NCBI GenBank assembly: GCA_024638845.1
Contig: JAHEJN010000008.1
Coordinates: forward strand, 1-64,000
Direction of reading: 5' to 3'
Source of the DNA: Acidimicrobiales bacterium
GTDB lineage: Bacteria; Actinomycetota; Acidimicrobiia; Acidimicrobiales; JAHEJN01
Length of the DNA: 64,000 nucleotides
Shown: positions 1 to 8,203 of the stretch, one piece after another
How the letters are laid out: every line of letters starts with the position of its first letter
How positions within the stretch are numbered: the first letter of the stretch is position 1
The notes under the pieces: generated by a model
What the model was told of the DNA's origin: nothing
The model's database searches: none
The model's input: the letters and a program-made list of their open reading frames with translations, nothing else
Position numbers and translations under genes: made by a program

Positions 1-30
1 CCCGGCGCCGCCGGTTACGACGATCTTCAT
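1..30 (-). CDS. NAD-dependent sugar epimerase/dehydratase, N-terminal fragment
   Basis: The reverse complement of the first 30 bases starts with ATG and reads MKIVVTGGAG. This is the beta-strand plus glycine-rich loop that opens extended short-chain dehydrogenases acting on nucleotide sugars. The gene runs off the left edge, so the substrate cannot be judged. It diverges from the aminotransferase gene to its right, with about 200 bp carrying a triplicated repeat between them. A sugar-nucleotide epimerase or 4,6-dehydratase fits the glycan island (inference). Confidence 0.7.
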   Translation of the reverse strand, partial: MKIVVTGGAG

Positions 31-88
31 GGCCGAGAGGGTATCGACGGCAGGGCCCGGGGCCAGGTACCCACCGGATCGATCGGAC

Positions 89-190
89 CAGCACCGAGTC
101 GATCTTGCGGCTGAGGTATGAGCAGCACCGAGTCGATCTTGCGGCTGAGGTATGACCAGCACCGAGTCGATCTTGCGGCTGAGGTATGAC
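89..190 (+). repeat. 34-bp tandem direct repeat, three copies
   Basis: Three head-to-tail copies (89-122, 123-156, 157-190) are nearly identical; copy 1 differs at its last base. Each unit ends in TATGA(C/G), so a -10-like box recurs at 34-bp spacing in the divergent intergenic region. There are no spacers between copies, so this is not CRISPR. It may be a multiplied promoter or operator, or a replication-slippage tract. Confidence 0.85.
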
Positions 191-197
191 AGCCTCG

Positions 198-224
198 ATG
201 GGCGGGGACTGCGAAGCTGGGTGA
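198..224 (+). other. possible short upstream ORF before the aminotransferase
   Basis: ATG at 198 lies 7 nt after TATGAC (185-190, the end of the third repeat) and opens an 8-codon frame (MGGDCEAG). Its TGA ends 3 nt before the ATG at 228. The layout resembles the stronger leaderless upstream ORFs elsewhere in the window, but the -10 box is imperfect and there is no stop/start overlap. Confidence 0.25.
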
Positions 225-227
225 GCC

Positions 228-1361
228 ATGGGTGGTGAGTCGATGATCTACCTGTCGGCCCCCGACGTCGGGCCCGCCGAACGCGAGGCGCTGCTTGCCG
301 CGTTCGACAGCGGCTGGGTTGCGCCCGCGGGCCCCGATCTCGACGCATTCGAGGCCGAAATGGTGGCCTTCATCGGAGGCGACCTCCACTCGGTCGCCCT
401 CTCGAGCGGGACGGCCGCATTGCATCTCGCGCTGCTGTTGCACAACATCGGGCCGGGCGACGACGTACTCGTGCCCTCACTCACCTTCGCGGCCACCGCG
501 TTCGCTGTCACCTACACGGGTGCTCGCCCGTGCTTTGTCGACTGCGACGTCGCCAGCTGGAACATCGACGTCGAGCTGATCGCGTCCGAGCTCGACCGGC
601 GAAGCCGTGCGGGCAATCTGCCCGCAGCCGTCATGCCCGTCGACCTGTACGGACAGTGCGCGGACTACGTGGCGATCGACGCACTGTGCAAGCAGTACGA
701 CGTGCCGGTGCTCGTCGACGCGGCCGAGGCGCTGGGGGCGGCGCGAGGCGGCCACGAGGCGGGCAGTTTCGGTGCGTGCACCGCCCTGTCGTTCAACGGC
801 AACAAGATCCTCACCACCAGCGGCGGAGGCATGTTGGTATCGGCCGACGGCGACCTGATCGACCGGGCCCGCTATCTCGCCACCCAGGCCCGCCAACCGG
901 TGGTGCACTACGAGCACACCGACATCGGTTTCAACTACCGCATGTCGAATCTGCTGGCGGCCCTCGGACGAGCCCAGCTCGATCGATTGCCATCGATCAT
1001 CGAGCGCCGCGCCGGGTTCAACCACCGCTATCGCGAAGCGCTGGCAGCCATCGACGGCGTCGGCTTCCAGCCGGTGCCGGCCGACAGTCGTCCCAACCAC
1101 TGGCTCAGCGTCATCACCATCGATCCCGGTTCTCACGGCACGCCTCACGAGATCTGCGCAGCGCTGGCCGAGCAGTCGATCGAAGCTCGCCCCGCTTGGA
1201 AGCCGATGCACAGGCAGCCGCTGTTCGAAGGTCAGCCGATGCTGAGTGGCCGAGTGGCCGAACGCGTCTACGCAACCGGGGTGTGTCTGCCGTCGGGCTC
1301 CGGCATGTCCGATGCCGACCTCGAGCGGGTCGTCGACGCGGTCGTCAGTGTGCTGTCGTGA
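228..1361 (+). CDS. DegT/DnrJ/EryC1/StrS family PLP-dependent sugar aminotransferase
   Basis: About 375 residues, the usual length for aminotransferases that transaminate 4-keto (or 3-keto) nucleotide sugars in surface-glycan pathways. The N-terminus MIYLSAPDVGP and the motif SFNGNKILTTSGGG are family hallmarks; Lys193 (numbered from the ATG at 228) is the expected PLP Schiff-base lysine. LSSGTAALHLAL is the phosphate-binding loop. An alternative ATG at 243 begins exactly where family similarity begins; 228 is kept because a short upstream ORF stops just before it. The stop overlaps the next gene's GTG by 4 nt, so the two are co-translated. The sugar substrate cannot be assigned. Confidence 0.9.
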   Translation: MGGESMIYLSAPDVGPAEREALLAAFDSGWVAPAGPDLDAFEAEMVAFIGGDLHSVALSSGTAALHLALLLHNIGPGDDVLVPSLTFAATAFAVTYTGARPCFVDCDVASWNIDVELIASELDRRSRAGNLPAAVMPVDLYGQCADYVAIDALCKQYDVPVLVDAAEALGAARGGHEAGSFGACTALSFNGNKILTTSGGGMLVSADGDLIDRARYLATQARQPVVHYEHTDIGFNYRMSNLLAALGRAQLDRLPSIIERRAGFNHRYREALAAIDGVGFQPVPADSRPNHWLSVITIDPGSHGTPHEICAALAEQSIEARPAWKPMHRQPLFEGQPMLSGRVAERVYATGVCLPSGSGMSDADLERVVDAVVSVLS

Positions 1362-2437
1362 GCCGCAGCAAGGTCCTCTGGGTGATCAAGGGGCTCGGCC
1401 CCGGAGGCGCGGAGAAGCTCCTGGTCACCCACGCCCGCTTCGCCGACCACGAGAGGTTCCAGTACAGCGCGGCCTACTTCGTGCCGTGGAAGAACCAGAC
1501 CGTTCCCGAGCTCGCTGAGTACGGCGTGGAATCGACGTGTCTCGGCACCGGCCGTGATTTCGACATTCGCTGGGTGTACCGGCTGTGGCGGTATCTGCGC
1601 AAGGGGCGGTTCGACGCCGTGCACGCCCACTCGCCCCAGCCCGCGGCCGCGGTTCGGGTGCTGGTGAAGCTGCTGCCGAAGAAGCGCCGGCCAGCGTTGG
1701 TGTACACCGAACACAACGAGTGGGGCAAACACCGCCGCTCGACCCGCTGGATGAACCAGCACACGATGCGCTGGGCGGGCAAAGCCTTTGCGGTGAGCAA
1801 GGGCGTCGCCTGGTCGATGAAGGGCGTCGAAGACGTCGAGGTGCTCTACCACGGGATCGACATCGAGGCGGTACGTGCGACGGCCGATCGGTCGGGCGTG
1901 CGTGAGGAGCTCGGCATTCCCGAGGACGCCTATGTGATCGGCACAGTGGCCAACCTGCGATGGGAGAAGGGTTACGACGTGCTGTTGCGGGTGGCGCGTC
2001 GGTTGTTGGTCGAGGGCCGTGGGCGGAATGCCTGGTTCCTGTGTGTCGGCCAGGGGCCCCTCGAGGACGAGCTGATGGAGTTGCACGACGACTTCGGACT
2101 GGGCGATCGTTTCCGCTTCCTCGGCTACCGCGAGGACGCCACCAGGGTGATGAGTACCTTCGACGTGTTCTGCCTCGCCAGCCGTCACGAAGGGCTGCCC
2201 GTGGCCCTGATGGAGGCGGCGGCTCTGGGCATTGCTGTCGTGGCGACCGATGTAGGAGGAGTCGGCGAGATCGTGGAGAGCAGATGTCTCGTGGCACCTG
2301 ATGACGACGACTCGCTCGTCGATGCGCTGGCTCGGGCACTCGAGGACGGGCCCGAACCGACGGTGTCACCGGTCGCCCTCATCGATGTCACATGCAAGCG
2401 CTTCATCTCGACGCTGGAGCGGACCTACCTGGACTGA
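1358..2437 (+). CDS. glycosyltransferase family 4 (GT-B fold)
   Basis: GTG start overlaps the aminotransferase stop as GTGA, giving 359 residues. The N-terminal half has the glycine-rich acceptor loop GLGPGGAEKLL. The C-terminal half has the nucleotide-sugar region: the strand ending VANLRWEKGYD, then the E-x7-E motif in SRHEGLPVALMEAAALG followed by ATDVGGVGE. GT4 enzymes retain anomeric configuration and act on the cytoplasmic face, usually on lipid-linked oligosaccharides. Coupling to an amino-sugar aminotransferase suggests, but does not prove, that it adds that amino sugar. The long open frame extending upstream inside the aminotransferase gene is a shadow. Confidence 0.9.
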   Translation: MSRSKVLWVIKGLGPGGAEKLLVTHARFADHERFQYSAAYFVPWKNQTVPELAEYGVESTCLGTGRDFDIRWVYRLWRYLRKGRFDAVHAHSPQPAAAVRVLVKLLPKKRRPALVYTEHNEWGKHRRSTRWMNQHTMRWAGKAFAVSKGVAWSMKGVEDVEVLYHGIDIEAVRATADRSGVREELGIPEDAYVIGTVANLRWEKGYDVLLRVARRLLVEGRGRNAWFLCVGQGPLEDELMELHDDFGLGDRFRFLGYREDATRVMSTFDVFCLASRHEGLPVALMEAAALGIAVVATDVGGVGEIVESRCLVAPDDDDSLVDALARALEDGPEPTVSPVALIDVTCKRFISTLERTYLD

Positions 2438-2464
2438 ACCGCAGCTTGTCAGCTTCAGCTCGCA

Positions 2465-2470
2465 TAATCT
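2465..2470 (+). promoter_or_regulatory. -10 box of leaderless promoter (TAATCT)
   Basis: TAATCT lies 6 nt before the ATG at 2477 with no Shine-Dalgarno between, implying a leaderless transcript of the Stf0-type gene. Confidence 0.55.
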
Positions 2471-2476
2471 CGAGCG

Positions 2477-3292
2477 ATGGAACCGATTCGGATCACGAGT
2501 GAACAGCTCGAGCAGGCGCGGCATCTGGTTCCCAGGAGTGATCTTTCAGACGAGCAATACGACAGGAGTGAAGGGGCCGCTACCCGCCGAATCCTTCTTC
2601 TTCTCAGTAGTCAGAGGAGCGGCAGCACCTATGTCTGCGAGACCCTGCACCGCTCCGGTCACTGCACTCCCCACGAGTACTTTCAGCCGTACCAGTACTT
2701 GCCTCTTCTTGCCGATCGATGGGGATGCGTTTTCGACGGGGTGGTCGACCCCTCGGAGTATGTTCGGAAGCTCTGCGAGCACAGAACGTCTGCCGCCGGC
2801 TGGCTGGGGGTCAATCTTCATGGCAGTCATCTGCGGACCTATTCGATGTTCGAGCCATGCCTCCTCCATCTCCCGGTGACCGCTGTGAATCTCGTCCGGC
2901 GTGACTCGATCGCACAGGCAGTTTCCTACCAGATCGCGGCCTCGAGTCGGCGGTGGACCGAGGCGTTCGATGGCGAGCTGACGACGCAGTATTCCTACCC
3001 GAGAATCCTGGCGAGGCTGAAGCAGATAGCGAACTCGCAGAACCTCATACGCTCGTTCTGTGATCTCAGAAGGCTCGAGCTCAGGACCATCTACTATGAG
3101 GACTTCGTCGCCGACCCCGCGGCATGTCTTCTGGGACTGGACCTTCAGGGCCTCCGCGAGGTCGATCCTCCCGAGCACACGACGATGGCGGTTCAGTCGA
3201 GTGAACTGAATCGAGAATGGCGAGAGCGATTCGCGCGTGATTTCTGGGACTACGAAGGAAGCGCACCGAGCCAGAAGCGCAGCCCGAGATAG
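2477..3292 (+). CDS. Stf0-type sulfotransferase
   Basis: 271 residues. The motif SSQRSGST (residues 44-51) is the 5'-phosphosulfate loop that binds PAPS. It is followed by a second family hallmark, HEYFQPYQ, which places the protein in the Stf0 group (trehalose 2-sulfotransferase of mycobacteria is the characterised member). Later, VNLVRRDSIAQAVSYQIA fits the 3'-phosphate-binding arginine/serine region. It probably sulfates a sugar hydroxyl on a glycan or glycolipid in the cytoplasm; the acceptor is unknown. It is one of five sulfotransferases within 12 kb. It ends 16 bp from the convergent end of the next one. Confidence 0.85.
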   Translation: MEPIRITSEQLEQARHLVPRSDLSDEQYDRSEGAATRRILLLLSSQRSGSTYVCETLHRSGHCTPHEYFQPYQYLPLLADRWGCVFDGVVDPSEYVRKLCEHRTSAAGWLGVNLHGSHLRTYSMFEPCLLHLPVTAVNLVRRDSIAQAVSYQIAASSRRWTEAFDGELTTQYSYPRILARLKQIANSQNLIRSFCDLRRLELRTIYYEDFVADPAACLLGLDLQGLREVDPPEHTTMAVQSSELNREWRERFARDFWDYEGSAPSQKRSPR

Positions 3293-3308
3293 CGAACGTT
3301 CGCCCGGG

Positions 3309-3956
3309 TCAGTGCGGCCGCTCTACGAAAGGCAGGAACCTCTCGGCGAATCCCTTGGCCTGGGACGACAACGAGCGAGTCTGGCCACGCTGCTCTCGGT
3401 TGCCCGCGTTCTCCGAGGGAAACGGAAGGTCAGGTGTCGGGAGCCCCAGAAACGGACAGAGCTTCTCCCACCCATCCCCCGCTACCACATCGAGCGTGAG
3501 GAGGTCGGGGTTTCGGTCGGCGAAGTACTCGCGTACCTCATGGTGCAGTTCGTTCCACTCCCTCGTCCACGCTTCTCTGTCGATATTGAGCCAGGTGGAG
3601 TCAGGGTTCTGCGCCCGCCGTTCGGCCAGGTTCGAGTAGCGGCCTACGTGATGCTCACGACTTCGCATCCAGCTTTCGAGGTCGCGGGTGTTGAGAATGA
3701 ACTTGCTCCCGGGATATTGGGTGTCGAACAACTTGAAGTACCAGTTCGTTCGGGGGCGGTTCCAGTCGGAATAGGCGTCGAAGTCGTCGATGCTCGTGAG
3801 CAACGGTCGCTCCGACAGGTAGTTGCCCTCGATGATGTCCTTGATGTTCCCGTGCTCGCAGCGAAAGTGGGCGCTGCGGATCCCGAGGATCTCGAAGGCG
3901 GCATGAAGAGAGGTCGTTCCCGTCTTGTTCGGGCCGATACAGAAGATCTTGTTCAT
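3309..3956 (-). CDS. sulfotransferase family protein
   Basis: 215 residues from ATG 3956 (MNKIFCIG). GPNKTGTTSLH near residues 8-18 is a 5'-phosphosulfate loop, and KFILNTRDLESWMRS near the middle resembles the 3'-phosphate segment. A longer frame upstream of 3956 has low-complexity, basic content and overlaps the divergent promoter region, so it was trimmed. A TATCGT box on the minus strand about 38 nt upstream could be its -10. The protein is small, like the plant/bacterial Sulfotransfer_4-type or single-domain PAPS enzymes. Substrate unknown, probably a surface glycan. Confidence 0.8.
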   Translation of the reverse strand: MNKIFCIGPNKTGTTSLHAAFEILGIRSAHFRCEHGNIKDIIEGNYLSERPLLTSIDDFDAYSDWNRPRTNWYFKLFDTQYPGSKFILNTRDLESWMRSREHHVGRYSNLAERRAQNPDSTWLNIDREAWTREWNELHHEVREYFADRNPDLLTLDVVAGDGWEKLCPFLGLPTPDLPFPSENAGNREQRGQTRSLSSQAKGFAERFLPFVERPH

Positions 3957-4104
3957 CCAGATTTCTGGCCCCGAGCTGACTCGACAGAGACGACACGATA
4001 CTCGACGCGTCGGTCCGGCCTGGTCATCGGGGATCCTCGGGCACTGCTCGCAGGCCGTCCGGATTCTGAGACAATGATGGAGTCCGAACACAGGAGAGGG
4101 GTCA

Positions 4105-5397
4105 GTGACCCAAACCAGCAGGGAGGTTGTCGGCGAGCTCGACCGCGCCGGATACGGACGCGGCCCGCGAACCGATGAAGCCCCTCTTGTCGTGGTGCAA
4201 TGTCCCTACTCGGCAGACAACCACTACCAGGATCTGCTGGCGAAGGGCCTCGCCGCCTGCGGTGTCGAGACCCGCTTCGTTGCGCCCGAAGCGCTTCCGT
4301 TCGGCTGGACGCTCAGAGGCATCGACGCAGTCCATCTCCAGTGGCTCGACTCGTTCGTCCAGCCCTGGAGGTCGCGACGGAAGCGAGTGGCGCGGAAGTT
4401 TCGTCTCGCGGCATGTGTCACGTCGTGCAGAGTCCTGGGGACGCCGTTGGTCTGGACGCTCCACAACACGCAACCTCATGCCGGTGATCCTCGGTCGTTC
4501 AGCCGGTGGTCGCGTTGGTTGGCGCACAACGCCCGTGTGGTCGTCGTCCACCCGGGAGCGGCGGAACCGGCTGCGACGCAGATCGCCGGCGCCGACAAGG
4601 TGCTCACCCTTCCGATGGGGCCATACAGGGATGCGATTCACCCCGCGGACCGAGCCACGGCAAGATCCGACTGGGAAGTCCCAGAGGATGAACCTCTGAT
4701 CGTGTCCTTCGGGCACATCCGACCCCAGAAGGGAATCGGCGATCTGATCGCGGCGATGCCGAAGCTCGGCGCAGCGCGGTTCTCGCTGGTTGTCGCGGGA
4801 AAGGCGCCTCCCGGCGAGCTCGCCTCCGACCTGGCCTTGGCGACGCGACGCGACCCCCGCATTCGTTGGATCGATCGATGGCTCGATGACGGCGAACTCG
4901 GGGCCCTCCTGTCTGCTGCAGACGCAGTGGTGATGCCGGTTCGATCGGGGACGACATCGTCATCGGCGCAAGTTGCCGCAGAGTTCGGCCTCGCGTTGAT
5001 CGGCCCCGACATTCCCGCGCTCAGCGTGTACGGGAGAGCAGAGTTCCTCTACGACCCGGACCTCCCAAATGCGCTCGCTGAAACGCTGAGTCTCTTCGTC
5101 CGCGAATGGTCGGCCTCCGACCGGCGTGAGGAACTTTCACCGCCGCCGTGGCAAGAGGCCGTTGCAGACCTTGTACCGTTCTATCGAAAGGCTCCGAGAC
5201 GTGCCGGACAGCCGATTCCACGGTGGTTACGGGACTCCTTCGCCAAGATGGGTGCGAGCGGGTTGGCTGCGTCGGCGGACCGACGGAGACCCACCGAGTG
5301 CAGGAGCCGAACAGATGCTCAGCTCGCCGAATCCACCGATCGAGCAGTGACTTTCGACGTCGACTCTGGCGACCCACAGGCCGAAGACACCGGGTGA
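4105..5397 (+). CDS. glycosyltransferase family 4-like
   Basis: GTG start preceded by a strong GGAGAGGGG ribosome site. 430 residues. The C-terminal GT-B domain is visible as VSFGHIRPQKGIGDLI (strand plus donor loop), then a SAADAVVMPVRSGTTSSSAQVAAEFG segment in place of the classical E-x7-E. The N-terminal half includes VHLQWLDSFV and LVWTLHNTQPH, typical of GT4 enzymes that act on lipid-linked glycans. The last ~60 residues are arginine-rich and low complexity, and may be disordered. Specificity cannot be inferred. Confidence 0.8.
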   Translation: MTQTSREVVGELDRAGYGRGPRTDEAPLVVVQCPYSADNHYQDLLAKGLAACGVETRFVAPEALPFGWTLRGIDAVHLQWLDSFVQPWRSRRKRVARKFRLAACVTSCRVLGTPLVWTLHNTQPHAGDPRSFSRWSRWLAHNARVVVVHPGAAEPAATQIAGADKVLTLPMGPYRDAIHPADRATARSDWEVPEDEPLIVSFGHIRPQKGIGDLIAAMPKLGAARFSLVVAGKAPPGELASDLALATRRDPRIRWIDRWLDDGELGALLSAADAVVMPVRSGTTSSSAQVAAEFGLALIGPDIPALSVYGRAEFLYDPDLPNALAETLSLFVREWSASDRREELSPPPWQEAVADLVPFYRKAPRRAGQPIPRWLRDSFAKMGASGLAASADRRRPTECRSRTDAQLAESTDRAVTFDVDSGDPQAEDTG

Positions 5398-5572
5398 GGC
5401 CGGCGGTGAGCGACCGGCACCGCGTACGAGCGCGGTTGGCCACGGCATCGGACTCAGCGTTCGAGACGAACGCGCCGACGATCACGAGAGAGGTCGTGGC
5501 TCAGATCGTGACACACGATCACCAGTGATGGCAGAAGCGGAGAGGGTGCAAGGGGTGGATACGAAGGGCCGC

Positions 5573-5578
5573 TACTTT
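5573..5578 (+). promoter_or_regulatory. -10 box of leaderless promoter (TACTTT)
   Basis: TACTTT is 8 nt before the ATG at 5587, with no ribosome-binding site between. The 190-bp gap before it holds nothing else recognisable. Confidence 0.5.
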
Positions 5579-5586
5579 GACGGGCG

Positions 5587-6417
5587 ATGAGCTACATCGA
5601 TCTCCTCGATCAGGTCCACCGATCCTTCCGGCCCCGGACCTACCTCGAGATCGGGGTGTCGAGGGGCGACAGCGTCCGCCTCGTCCTCGATGGCACGCGC
5701 GCTATCGGCGTCGATCCGCATCCGGCGATCGTCCATCCCCTCTCGGCGGAGACCACGGTCGAGTCGATGACGTCCGATCAGTTCTTCGCCGGTCACGCAG
5801 AGTCGGCCTTCGGGGTTTCCGGCATCGACATGGCCTTCATCGACGGCATGCACCTGTTCGAGTACGCGCTGCGGGATCTTCTCAACATCGAGCGCTTCGC
5901 CACGACCGACACTGTCGTCTTCCTCGACGACTGCCTGCCGGGAGACGAATCGACCACGGCGCGCGACCGGTCCACGATCCTCTGGACCGGTGACGTCTGG
6001 AAGGTGCTGCCCTACCTTCGGGAACAGCGACCGGAGCTGACAGTCGTTGCGACGACCGCCGCGCCCACCGGACTCGTCGCCGTAGCGGGTTTCTCCGGCG
6101 TGAGCAGGAACATCTCGATCGAAGAGGACATCGCGCAAGCGGTGCAGGACTACGGGTGTCTCACGTACGAGGACTTCTGTGCCTTCCGTGACTCCAGCGT
6201 CCAGCTGCATGAGCCGACGATCGCAGGGCTCGATGCGGTCCTGCCTTCCGAGCCGTGGCAGGACACCAGCCAGGTGCCCTCGCTCGTCGCGGCGCGGGGT
6301 GCCCGCCGGCGAGGCGTCGCAACCCTGGCGAGGAGCATTCGCAAGTCGAAGGCGCTGGCCGGCCTCCGGAAACGGGCTTCACCGACGCTCGCGCACCTCC
6401 GGAGTCGGCGGGGATGA
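5587..6417 (+). CDS. class I SAM-dependent methyltransferase
   Basis: 276 residues. TYLEIGVSRGDSVRL (residues ~18-32) is the glycine-rich SAM motif I; IGVDPHP is the acidic strand 2 that binds the ribose; DMAFIDGMHLFEYALRDL and DTVVFLDDCLP match the Methyltransf_24-like layout with metal-binding acidic residues. The C-terminus (from ~230) is strongly basic. Its neighbours suggest O-methylation of a sugar or glycan, but small-molecule acceptors are possible. ATG at 5587 is supported by the leaderless -10 box. Confidence 0.8.
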   Translation: MSYIDLLDQVHRSFRPRTYLEIGVSRGDSVRLVLDGTRAIGVDPHPAIVHPLSAETTVESMTSDQFFAGHAESAFGVSGIDMAFIDGMHLFEYALRDLLNIERFATTDTVVFLDDCLPGDESTTARDRSTILWTGDVWKVLPYLREQRPELTVVATTAAPTGLVAVAGFSGVSRNISIEEDIAQAVQDYGCLTYEDFCAFRDSSVQLHEPTIAGLDAVLPSEPWQDTSQVPSLVAARGARRRGVATLARSIRKSKALAGLRKRASPTLAHLRSRRG

Positions 6418-6492
6418 GCTCGGGTGGCCGTCGGTTCACGGCGAGGATCGAGGACCTCTACTCGTACTCGGCCTCACGCAGGGCAACCCTCG

Positions 6493-7218
6493 TCATGGCC
6501 GTTCCCACGAACGGCCGGCCCGCGCGACCTTGGCCCGCAGCAGCGAATCGTTGCGGCGGCGCCTCACCGCCTTGAGGCGGAGCACGACTTCGTAGCGCAG
6601 CGTGTCGTCGATCCGTGGCTTCTCGTCGGTGTAGTGGAACTCGGATCGGAACGGTCGGTGGTAGCGCCGGAGTCGGGCGAGATTCTGAGGGGTCAGGAGC
6701 TCCGCCGCATTGTGGTCGGGTCGGGGCGTCGTGTTCATCACGGGAACCGGCGGAACATCGGTGACGCCGAGTCGGCGTGCCATCTCCCCGACATCGGCGT
6801 CGAACTGTTCGTAGCGGATCACCAGATCGGCTCGTCGAATGCAAGCGACCCACGCCGGGGCGTGGACGCGCCGCACGAAGGTGGTCACGTAGTCGTCGAG
6901 CGTCGGGGCACCGGATGAGGCCCACGACGTTCGAGCGGCGCGCGAGGCGCTCCGACCCGGTTCCACCCCCTCTGCTTCGCGATCACGCACGATCTTGTAG
7001 AACGACGAAACGAACTGGTCTATCGAGTCCCGCACACTGGCGACGACGAGATAGCCCTCGATGTGAACTCCGAGGACGCGTCGGGCTTCGGCGAGGGTGG
7101 TGTGTTTGCGAAGTACGTCGAGGCCGTCGAGATGCTCGATCATCCAGTCGCCGAGCGCCGTGGAGCCGGTCTGGGGTACCTGGACATAGACGAATCGGTG
7201 GCGATGGCTGATGATCAT
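6493..7218 (-). CDS. sulfotransferase family protein
   Basis: 241 residues from the ATG at 7218, which has an excellent AAGGGGGAG ribosome site; the upstream in-frame extension was rejected for that reason. FVYVQVPQTGSTALGDW (residues ~9-25) is the 5'-phosphosulfate loop of the Sulfotransfer_2-like group, and VVASVRDSIDQFVSSFY is the 3'-phosphate region. It is the third gene of a minus-strand run after the ABC exporter and a GT2, with an 88-bp gap. Probably a glycan O-sulfotransferase (inference). Confidence 0.8.
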   Translation of the reverse strand: MIISHRHRFVYVQVPQTGSTALGDWMIEHLDGLDVLRKHTTLAEARRVLGVHIEGYLVVASVRDSIDQFVSSFYKIVRDREAEGVEPGRSASRAARTSWASSGAPTLDDYVTTFVRRVHAPAWVACIRRADLVIRYEQFDADVGEMARRLGVTDVPPVPVMNTTPRPDHNAAELLTPQNLARLRRYHRPFRSEFHYTDEKPRIDDTLRYEVVLRLKAVRRRRNDSLLRAKVARAGRSWERP

Positions 7219-7306
7219 CGACTCCCCCTTGCCGGGGCCGCCGACGTCACGGCACGGGCCGCTCGGCCCGACCGCTATCGGCGAGGAACGGCACATCGTT
7301 GGACAT

Positions 7307-8203
7307 CTAGAACGACCGGACCCGGAGTCGGACCGACCAGACGGCTCGGGCCAGGGTTGCCCCCGCACTGCGGGACAAGGCGTTGCGCCGCCGGCGCGAT
7401 CGAGTGCGAAGGAGTCGACCCGCGAGCTTCAGCAGCGTTCGGACCGTGGTGGCCGGCCCGGTTCGCCCGGCGTCGTGATGAGCCAGGTGGCGCTCGAACA
7501 AACGCGTCTGGGACCGGCCGTAGCGGTATCCCTGTCGGAACGAGCTGCCGGCGGTCTCCCGGGGGCCGACGAGCATCAGCGCGTCCTTTGCGAGGACCGG
7601 TTCGATGCCGGTCGAGGTCTTGGCCCGAATCGAGAAGTCGGCATCGGCTCCGCCCCGATCGAAGTACGGATCGAACCCGCCCAGCTCCTCGAACAGCGCC
7701 CGTGAGACCGCCATGCCACAGGTACGAGCGACCGGAAACCCGAGCGTCGTCGGGAGCTCGGGTTCGGGTCGTGCTGCGGCGGGGATGGTGCTGAAGTCGC
7801 GATGGGCGACGGTCTGTTGCACGCTCGCCGCGAGATGCGACGATCGGGCGGCCGCCACGATGGCCTCCAGGAAACCTGGCGCCAGTGCGTCGTCGGCATC
7901 GCAGAAGACGAGGATGTCGCCGCGCGCAACTTCTGCGCCACGGTTGCGGGGAGAGGCGTGACCCTTGGGTGCGTCCATCTCGACGAGCAGTGCCGACCGG
8001 ACTTCTGGACTCGCGGCGGAGTCGATTGAACGCTTGACCGCACCGACGGTGTCGTCGTCGGAGCCGTTGTCGACGAGAACCAGTTCCCACCGCCCGGCAA
8101 AGGCCTGCTGGTCGACCGATGTGAGGAGATCGGCGATGGTCGACTCGGCATCGAGCATCGGTACGACGACCGACACAACGGGCAGAGCGTCGTCAGGCGT
8201 CAT
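7307..8203 (-). CDS. glycosyltransferase family 2
   Basis: 298 residues, GT-A fold. VSVVVPMLDAESTIADLL opens the domain, LVLVDNGSDDDT is the nucleotide-binding segment, and DILVFCDADDALAPGFL contains the acidic metal-binding motif. FDPYFDRGGADADFSIRA resembles the catalytic ED-x-D region (here D-A-D). The C-terminus is basic and probably sits against the membrane. Its start lies 11 bp inside the upstream ABC exporter gene, so the pair is co-translated, suggesting that the exporter moves the product this GT helps build. Confidence 0.88.
   Translation of the reverse strand: MTPDDALPVVSVVVPMLDAESTIADLLTSVDQQAFAGRWELVLVDNGSDDDTVGAVKRSIDSAASPEVRSALLVEMDAPKGHASPRNRGAEVARGDILVFCDADDALAPGFLEAIVAAARSSHLAASVQQTVAHRDFSTIPAAARPEPELPTTLGFPVARTCGMAVSRALFEELGGFDPYFDRGGADADFSIRAKTSTGIEPVLAKDALMLVGPRETAGSSFRQGYRYGRSQTRLFERHLAHHDAGRTGPATTVRTLLKLAGRLLRTRSRRRRNALSRSAGATLARAVWSVRLRVRSF

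Noticed and set aside
89-190. CRISPR array
   Set aside because: The three repeats are directly adjacent with no unique spacers, and no cas genes are present.
3957-4091. N-terminal extension of the minus-strand sulfotransferase
   Set aside because: Cys/Arg-rich and without family similarity; the conserved domain begins at the ATG at 3956.
6497-6516. Perfect 7-bp hairpin as an intrinsic terminator between convergent genes
   Set aside because: It lies inside the last codons of the sulfotransferase and has no T-tract on either strand.
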